From an uncultured Eubacterium sp. (GTDB taxonomy: Bacteria > Bacillota_A > Clostridia > Lachnospirales > Lachnospiraceae), in NCBI GenBank assembly GCA_948468465.1, contig CAOKJJ010000152.1, forward strand, positions 1-12,606: a stretch of 12,606 bases of DNA, read 5' to 3'. The notes beneath the pieces were generated by a model. It searched no databases. It saw only the letters and a program-made list of their open reading frames with translations, and was not told the origin of the DNA. This document shows positions 7,210-12,606 of this stretch, one piece after another (position 1 is the first letter of the stretch; each line of letters begins with the position of its first letter). The position numbers were made by a program, and so were the translations under genes.

Positions 7210-8040
7210 CTACTGTATAATTTGCGTTTCTCGTTTACGTAAATAGTTTCCAATATTCGTCACACAAAGCATCGTTACCGTCAAAAATGCTCCCGGAAAC
7301 AGTACCACCCACCAGGAATGGCTGAACAACGCCTTCTCAGACAGCGAAAGCATGCTTCCCCAGGACACCGTTTCCACCGGAAGCCCAATCCCCATAAAGC
7401 TAAGCGCCGCTTCCGCGGCAATGGCGCTGCGAATATTCATAACCGCCATAAACATGACCGCAGGAATAAAGTTCGGCAGCAGGTGTCTGCGTAACACGTA
7501 AAAAAAGCTGCCTCCCATGCACCTGGCAGCTAAAATATATTCGCAGCCCTGAAGCTGACGCACCTGCGTGCGGACAATCTTTGCCATACTCATCCAGCTC
7601 GTCGCGCCAATCGGTAACGCAATGCTGCCAGCACTCGCCTCCCCAAACGCTGCCTGCAGCAAAATGACAAGCAAAAGGCCTGGTACGCTGAACAAGATTT
7701 CCGTCAGCCTCATAAGCAACGCGTCTGCCCATGCAGGGGCACTGCCGCTGAGCGCTCCGATCACAACTGCCAGTACAAAGGAAATAAACGCCGCCTCAAT
7801 CCCAATACCCAGAGAAATCCTGCCGCCATACCATATCATAGAAAAAATATCCCTGCCCAGCGCGTCTGTGCCAAATAAAAATTCTCTGCAGGGTGCAAGG
7901 TCATAATGTTCCAAATCCAGATATAAAGGATCTTTTGTCATAATCAGCTCACAAAACAAGCAGCAAATGCCAATCAAAAACAAAACCATAGCTGATACAA
8001 CCGGCTGACCCTTATCCCGCTTTTTTTTCAGCAGCAACAT
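7210..8040 (-). CDS. ABC importer permease, DppC/NikC type (276 aa)
   Basis: Second membrane subunit of the peptide/nickel-type importer. The N-terminus has one membrane helix (VVSAMVLFLIGICCLFCELI), followed by an extracytoplasmic stretch with FGTDALGRDIFSMIWYGGR, a hallmark of the DppC/OppC/NikC family. Further helices are about 75-100 and 120-150, and the cytoplasmic EAA loop that docks on the ATPase is at EYILAARCMGGSFFYVLRRH (167-186). ALSFMGIG is also family-typical. Length is slightly short for DppC (about 300) and normal for NikC. The start is 17 bases after the first permease gene, with GGAAAGGGG upstream, so the two are translated from one message. It is the last gene of the transporter set. 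Substrate specificity is not readable from this subunit. Confidence 0.93.
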   Translation of the reverse strand: MLLLKKKRDKGQPVVSAMVLFLIGICCLFCELIMTKDPLYLDLEHYDLAPCREFLFGTDALGRDIFSMIWYGGRISLGIGIEAAFISFVLAVVIGALSGSAPAWADALLMRLTEILFSVPGLLLVILLQAAFGEASAGSIALPIGATSWMSMAKIVRTQVRQLQGCEYILAARCMGGSFFYVLRRHLLPNFIPAVMFMAVMNIRSAIAAEAALSFMGIGLPVETVSWGSMLSLSEKALFSHSWWVVLFPGAFLTVTMLCVTNIGNYLRKRETQIIQ

Positions 8041-8057
8041 CTTTACCCCTTTCCTTC

Positions 8058-9029
8058 TTATTGCATTTTCCTCATCCGCGGGTCTGTCTTTTCACTGCAT
8101 ATTTTGGCAGCCATATTGCTTAAAATAACCACGCTCCCGGAAATCAGGCTCAGCAGCATCAGCAGATTATAATCCTGATACCGTGCGCTTTCATAGGAAA
8201 GCGTTCCGATCCCCGGATAAGAAAACACCAGTTCCACCATATAAGTCCCACCCATAATATGCGGAACCGCCATCGCCATCAGGCTCAAATACGCCGGAAA
8301 TACACTTCGAAGACAGTACCTGAAAAAGATACTTTGTTTTTTCAGCCCTTTCGACCTGGCAAACAACACATAGTCCATCCGTACTTCCGCCAATATCTGA
8401 TTGCGCACCATATATGCATAATACCAAAGATGCACGGTCACGACAACTGCCAGCGGCAGTATGAGATGTTCGATACGGCCGATGAGATCCGATTCCCTGC
8501 CAATCGTATATGCACCGCTGCCAGGAAGCCACTGCAGCTGTACAGAAAACACAAGGATCAGCAAAAGGGCCAGCCAAAACTCCGGTATGCAGCAGGTCAC
8601 TGTACCAATCTTACAAATGATGCGGTCCGCCAGGCTGTCTTCTTTCCATGCACATAAAATACCAAGCAGCAAAGCAAACAGAAATACCATAAGAAAGCCG
8701 GTCCCTCCCAGCAAAAGCGTATTGCCAGCCCGGTCTCCGATTACTTGTGCCGCATCCATTTTATACTTATAAGAAATGCCGAAATCTCCGTGCAGCGCAC
8801 GTTCCAGCCAGCGAATATACTGTGTGGAAATCGGCTCATTTAAGCCGAGCATCTCCTCGGCCTGTTCCCGTTGCGTGCTGCTCATCTTTTCCACACGTTC
8901 GCCATAATAAGATACAAGAGGATCCCCTGGCGTCAGCCTGGATATGTAAAACACAAAAACAGAGAGAAAAAAGACACTCAGAAAAAAGGACACGATCTTT
9001 TTTCCCCCATATAATACCGCCTTCTTCAT
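8058..9029 (-). CDS. ABC importer permease, DppB/NikB type (323 aa)
   Basis: First membrane subunit of the importer. Family features in order are an N-terminal helix (FFLSVFFLSVFVFYISRL), TPGDPLVSYYG, the MLGLNEPISTQYIRWLERAL linker with HGDFGISYKY, then about five helices, with the EAA loop at YVLFARSKGLKKQSIFFRYC. ELVFSYPGIGTL near the C-terminus is diagnostic for DppB/NikB proteins. Length fits the family. GGGAGAGG eight bases upstream supports the ATG. It is separated from the upstream ATPase gene by 96 bases carrying a long hairpin, while the next permease follows after only 17 bases, so the two permease genes form their own tight pair. Confidence 0.94.
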   Translation of the reverse strand: MKKAVLYGGKKIVSFFLSVFFLSVFVFYISRLTPGDPLVSYYGERVEKMSSTQREQAEEMLGLNEPISTQYIRWLERALHGDFGISYKYKMDAAQVIGDRAGNTLLLGGTGFLMVFLFALLLGILCAWKEDSLADRIICKIGTVTCCIPEFWLALLLILVFSVQLQWLPGSGAYTIGRESDLIGRIEHLILPLAVVVTVHLWYYAYMVRNQILAEVRMDYVLFARSKGLKKQSIFFRYCLRSVFPAYLSLMAMAVPHIMGGTYMVELVFSYPGIGTLSYESARYQDYNLLMLLSLISGSVVILSNMAAKICSEKTDPRMRKMQ

Positions 9030-9076
9030 TGCGCATACCTCTCCCTGTAAATATCGTTATGTCAAAGCCGCCTCTA

Positions 9077-9144
9077 AGGAACTGCCATGAAATAAGCATC
9101 CATTTTGACCTGTCTAAATTTTATGTTATTTCATGGCAGCTCCT
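9077..9144 (-). repeat. 19-bp stem-loop spanning the ATPase stop codon and the permease leader
   Basis: The arms are 9077-9095 and 9126-9144, with 18 of 19 positions pairing (one A:C mismatch) around a 30-base loop. The 9126-9144 arm is the last codons and stop of the ATPase gene (GAAMK-stop), so the other arm is an inverted copy of that gene end. In the mRNA this would be a very stable hairpin, but no U-run follows it. A processing, 3'-end protection or attenuation element inside the operon therefore fits better than a simple terminator. Confidence 0.85.
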
Positions 9145-10781
9145 AACAACTGTTTTGTATATGGGTGTTTTGGATGTTCAAACAATTCTTCTGCAGACGC
9201 GCATTCCACCAGCCTTCCCTGGTACATCACTCCGATACGGTCACATAAGGCTTCCACAAGCGCAAGATCATGCGCAATCAGCAGTAAGGAAAAGCCACGC
9301 TCATCTTTCAGCTGCCGGAACAAATCCGCTATCCGCGCCTGTACCTGTACATCCAGCGACACCAGCGGTTCGTCCGCAACAAGCAGCTCCGGTTCTGTGG
9401 AGAGCGCTCTGGCAATAGCCACCCGCTGCCTCTGCCCGCCGGATAATTCCGCCGGATAACGATCCAGATAATCCTGCGCAAGCCCTGCCGCCCGCATCAA
9501 AAGCGCTGCCTCTGTCCGCATCGAACCGCTTTTCGGTGCAAGATGCTGTATTTTCATCGGCTCTGTAATCAAATCGCATACTTTCATCCTTGGATCCAGG
9601 CTGGATGCGGAATCCTGAAATATGATCTGCCTCTTTTGCTGCAGATACCGTCGGTTCTTACGGTATACCCTTTTATCACACGTATCCATTCCTTTAAAAA
9701 AAATGCTGCCTTCTTCCGGTCTGCAAAGGTTCATCACGCAGCGTGCCGTCGTCGATTTTCCACTGCCTGATTCTCCGACCAGTCCGAATATCTCACCCTT
9801 ATATATCTGAAACGAAAGATGGTCAATGGCCTTTAACGTCTTGTTTTTTGCCAATGGAAATTCATGGCTCAGATTCTGAATATCCAGCAGCAGTTCTTTA
9901 TCTGATTTATTTTCAGACTCTTTTGCCAATACTTTTTCCGGTACTTCTTTTGATTCTTTTTCCTTCATTTTTACCCGCTGCCGACGCATATCCTTCGTTG
10001 TGAAAGATGCCTGCAGCAGTCCGCATGTATACGGAAGCCGCAGCCTTTCGTAAATATCTTTTACCGTACCAGTCTCTACGATTCTACCCTGACTCATAAC
10101 AGCCACACGATCCGCGACTTTTGCGGCAGCCTTTAAATCATGCGTTACAAACACTGCTGCCATGCCCAGTTTTTTTTGTATGTCCGTAAACAATGCAAGA
10201 ATCTGCGCCTGTATCACCGCATCCAATGCTGTCGTCGGCTCATCCGCAAGCAAAATACTTGGATTGCAGGCAAGCGCGGACGCCAGCACCGCACGCTGGA
10301 GCATGCCGCCGGAAAATTGATAAGGATACTGCCGCATCCGCTGCTTTGGATGGTCTATGCCTGTCATCTGCATCAGCTCTGTCACTCTGCGCTGCAGCTG
10401 CGGCTTTTGGATATCCGGCTGATGTACTTTCACCGCTTCCGCAATCTGCGCCCCAACCGTCATAGACGGATGCAGGGCCGTCATCGGATTCTGAAATACG
10501 ATCGAAAACACCATTCCCCGCAGCTGCCTCATCTGCTGTTCCCGATAATTCGTAATATCCGTGCCATTCACGCAAATGCTGCCGGTATTTATTTTTGCAT
10601 GAGCAGGCAGCAGCTTTAAAATCGTTTTGCACAGCACCGTTTTTCCACAGCCCGATTCTCCTACAATCGCCAATACTTCCCCCTGCTTCAGCGTAAAACT
10701 CACATCCTGCAAAGCCCGTACTTCTCCTTTTTGCGAAAAAAAACTAACGGATAAATGTTCCACTTTTAACAACTCTGCCAT
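9126..10781 (-). CDS. Two-domain ABC ATPase, DppD-DppF type fusion (551 aa)
   Basis: One polypeptide supplies both ATPase domains of the importer. Domain 1 (about 4-260) has Walker A GESGCGKT (41-48), a signature FSGGM (156-160), Walker B ILLADEP with E181, and switch H214. Domain 2 (about 297-551) has Walker A GESGSGKS (336-343), LSGGQ (446-450), Walker B LLVADEP with E471, and switch H504. A highly charged K/E linker (about 265-297) joins them. HPYTKQLL at the end is the C-terminal extension of oligopeptide-type ATPases. Both sites look catalytically competent. In most such systems these are two genes (DppD and DppF, or NikD and NikE). The ATG has AGGTG four bases upstream, which is a short spacing, and it is the third of three repeated initiation-like units. 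Confidence 0.94.
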   Translation of the reverse strand: MAELLKVEHLSVSFFSQKGEVRALQDVSFTLKQGEVLAIVGESGCGKTVLCKTILKLLPAHAKINTGSICVNGTDITNYREQQMRQLRGMVFSIVFQNPMTALHPSMTVGAQIAEAVKVHQPDIQKPQLQRRVTELMQMTGIDHPKQRMRQYPYQFSGGMLQRAVLASALACNPSILLADEPTTALDAVIQAQILALFTDIQKKLGMAAVFVTHDLKAAAKVADRVAVMSQGRIVETGTVKDIYERLRLPYTCGLLQASFTTKDMRRQRVKMKEKESKEVPEKVLAKESENKSDKELLLDIQNLSHEFPLAKNKTLKAIDHLSFQIYKGEIFGLVGESGSGKSTTARCVMNLCRPEEGSIFFKGMDTCDKRVYRKNRRYLQQKRQIIFQDSASSLDPRMKVCDLITEPMKIQHLAPKSGSMRTEAALLMRAAGLAQDYLDRYPAELSGGQRQRVAIARALSTEPELLVADEPLVSLDVQVQARIADLFRQLKDERGFSLLLIAHDLALVEALCDRIGVMYQGRLVECASAEELFEHPKHPYTKQLLGAAMK

Positions 10782-10826
10782 TTTACACCTAATCCATTTT
10801 ACACTTTATTCCATTTTACACCTTAT
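10779..10826 (-). repeat. Triplicated ribosome-binding-site/ATG unit at the gene junction
   Basis: Read on the minus strand, three tandem 16-17 base units follow the pattern ataaggtgtaaaatgga. Each carries a purine-rich stretch, a TAA-containing core and an ATG (starting at 10814, 10797 and 10781). The first unit contains the last codons and stop of the solute-binding protein, and the third supplies the start of the ATPase gene. The first two ATGs open reading frames of only two codons (ATG GAA TAA and ATG GAT TAG). This looks like local duplication of an initiation region. Confidence 0.85.
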
Positions 10827-12375
10827 CCCATTCCGTAACATTCCAAAAAATTCCGACCCCATGATGGCCCAATACCGTATCCGTTACGATGCCCTGAATA
10901 TCAGCGCTGGCCACATAATTTGCATCTACATAGCAGATAAACGCAAACGCCGGATCTTTCGCCAGCTCCTCCTGAAACTTTGCATACGCCTCTGCACGAA
11001 CCTGAGGATCTTCCGACTGGCGCGCCTGCGTCAGATACTGATCCACAAGCTTATTGGAATACGCACTGTAGTTTGCCCCTTTACCTGTTCCAAACACCTT
11101 ATAGGTATGGTCATCCGCGTCAAACGGACTGCCCCAGCCGATCAGATACGCCATCTGCCCGTTCCAGTCGACCTGCACCGGCAAATCAACCGTACAATTA
11201 ATGCCAACTTCTTTCAGCTGCTGCGCCGCGGCCTGCGCCAAATCAACCCGCACCTGATCATCTGCCCCTACGCTTAGCACAAAGCCGACGGTTTCGCCAT
11301 CTCTTTCATAAAACCCATCACTGCCCATCGTACAGCCTGCCTGTTCTAAAATCTCCCTTGCCTTTTGGGGCTGATAATCATACTTAGGCGCCTGCTCAGA
11401 ATTATAACGATTCCGCTGCAGCGGGCCAAATGCCGCGGTCCCCTGTCCAAGCAGCACCGCTTCCACCATTGCATCCCGGTCCAGCGCATAGCAGACAGCA
11501 GGAATCAAATCTCTGTTTTTCTTCCAGTATTCATGATGAAAATTGAACATAATCCCACGGTAATCAGACGTCTGCATCCGATAGCACCGATACCCGTCTT
11601 TTTCCTCAAACCGCTGCGCATCTTTTGGTGTCAGCAGCGCCAGATCCAGTTCACCGGATTCCATTTGAAGCGCCCTTGCATTGTCATCCGCCACGATTTT
11701 AAAAATGATCTGATCAATCTTTGCGCTGCCCTTAAAGTAATTTTCATTTTTTACAAGCGTAATTGCCTGCCCTGCATCCCATTTTTCCAGACGATAAGGC
11801 CCCGTCCCAACCGGATTTCGGAAAAAATCAGATTCCTGCATATTTTCCCCTTCCAGCAAATGTTTTGGCAGAATTGGAATCGTCATATAATCTAGAAAAG
11901 CCACATTCAAAGCAGACAGCCGAAAGGCCACTGTATGCGCATCGATCACAGTGATCTCTTCCACATCTTCATAATTCGGCGCATTTTCAGACCCGTTATC
12001 CGGATTCATAATCGCTTCGATCGTAAATTTCACATCTTCTGCGGTGAATGCTTCCCCATCATGCCATGTCACCTGTTCCTCAAGATAAAACGTATAAATA
12101 TTTGCAGATTCATCAAATTCCCACCGCTTTGCCAAACCCGGCACGACCTCATTGTCGCCGTTATGTGCCGTCAGCCCGTCAAAAAGCAAAATATTAATCT
12201 CCCCATGTTCATCCATCGCCGGATTAATTCTTGTATAATCTTTGCTGCCATAAATAACCGCAGACGGTTCTGTACCCTTTTGCAGCTTCGAATCCTCCGG
12301 TCCCTCTGCTCTGCCGCAGGCGGACATTGCGTATGCCAGTACAAACACAAGTACTGCGAATATTCGTTTTTTCAT
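10816..12375 (-). CDS. Solute-binding lipoprotein, SBP family 5 (519 aa)
   Basis: Extracytoplasmic receptor of the importer. The N-terminus is a lipoprotein signal: KKR, a hydrophobic stretch (5-17), then MSAC with lipidated C20, so the mature protein should be anchored outside the membrane. The SBP_bac_5 signature lies at about 78-120 (VVPGLAKRWEFDES to AFTAEDVKFTIE). Later landmarks are NPVGTGPYRLEKW, a CYALDRDAMVEAVL region, and YSAYSNKLVDQYL near the C-terminus. Length is typical for the family. GGAGG lies about ten bases before the ATG. It is the first gene of the transporter set, and its stop lies 34 bases before the ATPase start. Ligands of this family include peptides, nickel and metal-chelator complexes. 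The sequence does not decide among them. Confidence 0.93.
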   Translation of the reverse strand: MKKRIFAVLVFVLAYAMSACGRAEGPEDSKLQKGTEPSAVIYGSKDYTRINPAMDEHGEINILLFDGLTAHNGDNEVVPGLAKRWEFDESANIYTFYLEEQVTWHDGEAFTAEDVKFTIEAIMNPDNGSENAPNYEDVEEITVIDAHTVAFRLSALNVAFLDYMTIPILPKHLLEGENMQESDFFRNPVGTGPYRLEKWDAGQAITLVKNENYFKGSAKIDQIIFKIVADDNARALQMESGELDLALLTPKDAQRFEEKDGYRCYRMQTSDYRGIMFNFHHEYWKKNRDLIPAVCYALDRDAMVEAVLLGQGTAAFGPLQRNRYNSEQAPKYDYQPQKAREILEQAGCTMGSDGFYERDGETVGFVLSVGADDQVRVDLAQAAAQQLKEVGINCTVDLPVQVDWNGQMAYLIGWGSPFDADDHTYKVFGTGKGANYSAYSNKLVDQYLTQARQSEDPQVRAEAYAKFQEELAKDPAFAFICYVDANYVASADIQGIVTDTVLGHHGVGIFWNVTEWDKV

Positions 12376-12458
12376 CCAATTTTATCCTCCATCTATACAG
12401 ATGCTTGTATTTTCTCATGACCAAAAAGTTTGCACAAGCCTCCCTGGGGGATATCTTA

Positions 12459-12494
12459 CTGTATTGTCTGTATTGTCTGTATTGTCTGTATTGT
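12459..12494 (-). repeat. Four perfect 9-bp tandem repeats upstream of the solute-binding protein gene
   Basis: The unit ctgtattgt (acaatacag in the gene direction) occurs four times without a mismatch. It lies 84-119 bases before the start codon of the binding-protein gene. The intervening leader (12376-12458) holds the ribosome binding site and only weak promoter-like hexamers. The array could be operator iterons, or a slippage-prone tract whose copy number changes promoter or operator spacing. Confidence 0.9.
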
Positions 12495-12510
12495 GTTATG
12501 GCCTCTCGAA

Positions 12511-12606
12511 AAATATTTTTGACATTGTGGTGCGTTTTTTGGTTGGCTATGCGGACGCCGGGTGAGGGGGAAATGGCCTGGCTTGCGGCTCCTACTCCAG
12601 AATGTT
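12511..12606 (-). repeat. Right copy of ~100-bp inverted repeat framing the window
   Basis: This is the reverse-complement partner of 12-114. The outermost 21 bases are identical to 12-32, followed by shared blocks at 12544-12550 and 12552-12559 and a caccacaatgtc stretch next to an A-run. The copy reaches the end of the window, so its outer boundary cannot be seen. It lies upstream of the transporter genes and may contain part of their promoter region, although no good -35/-10 pair is evident in it. Confidence 0.85.

Noticed and set aside
8191..8577. 128-codon minus-strand frame inside the first permease gene
   Set aside because: It is an out-of-frame shadow of the permease coding sequence and has no domain of its own.
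9077..9144. Intrinsic terminator between the ATPase and permease genes
   Set aside because: The stem is strong but is not followed by a U-run, and the permeases downstream are needed to complete the transporter. It is kept as a structured repeat instead.
10140..11277. Plus-strand open frames opposite the ATPase and binding-protein genes
   Set aside because: They are antisense to well-supported ABC transporter genes, lack ribosome binding sites and have low-complexity His/Arg/Leu-rich translations.
1..12606. tRNA, rRNA, transposase or integrase genes
   Set aside because: None was recognised on either strand. All substantial coding potential is accounted for by the ten minus-strand genes listed.

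Overview
The window looks like chromosomal DNA from a Firmicute, most likely a clostridial (Lachnospiraceae-like) bacterium. The grounds are strong AGGAGG-type ribosome binding sites, protein families typical of that group, a short lipoprotein signal, AT-rich spacers and tightly packed genes. The species cannot be fixed from the sequence. All ten genes supported here lie on the minus strand, so transcription runs from high to low coordinates and ends at a strong hairpin at 127-169.

Region 1 (12606 down to 7210) is a complete ABC importer of the dipeptide/oligopeptide/nickel family. It has a lipoprotein solute-binding protein (10816-12375), a single polypeptide carrying two ATPase domains (9126-10781), and two permeases (8058-9029, 7210-8040). 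The non-coding joints are unusually structured. There are four perfect 9-bp tandem repeats upstream of the binding protein, a triplicated ribosome-binding-site/ATG unit at the binding-protein/ATPase junction, and a 19-bp stem between the ATPase and permease genes.

Region 2 (7117 down to 1308) is a Ter-type ('tellurite resistance' or stress) module. A soluble trypsin-like serine protease with a YceG-like N-terminal domain (5792-7117) is followed by a long YceG-family protein (3463-5760), TelA (2100-3248) and a HAD phosphatase (1308-2081). TerD and TerC, the usual partners, are absent from the window. The YceG protein appears to hold three copies of one module, and the protease carries a fourth. 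A 17-bp AT-rich iterated tract fills the gap in front of telA.

Region 3 (1282 down to 171) continues in the same direction with a Uma2-type PD-(D/E)XK nuclease and two small XRE-family DNA-binding proteins. These are plausible nuclease and regulator partners of the Ter-type module, though the link rests only on position and orientation.

The whole window is framed by two imperfect copies of a roughly 100-bp sequence in inverted orientation (12-114 and 12511-12606), both pointing inward. No transposase or integrase gene is visible between them. They may be the ends of a mobile or rearranged unit, or two copies of a dispersed intergenic repeat.
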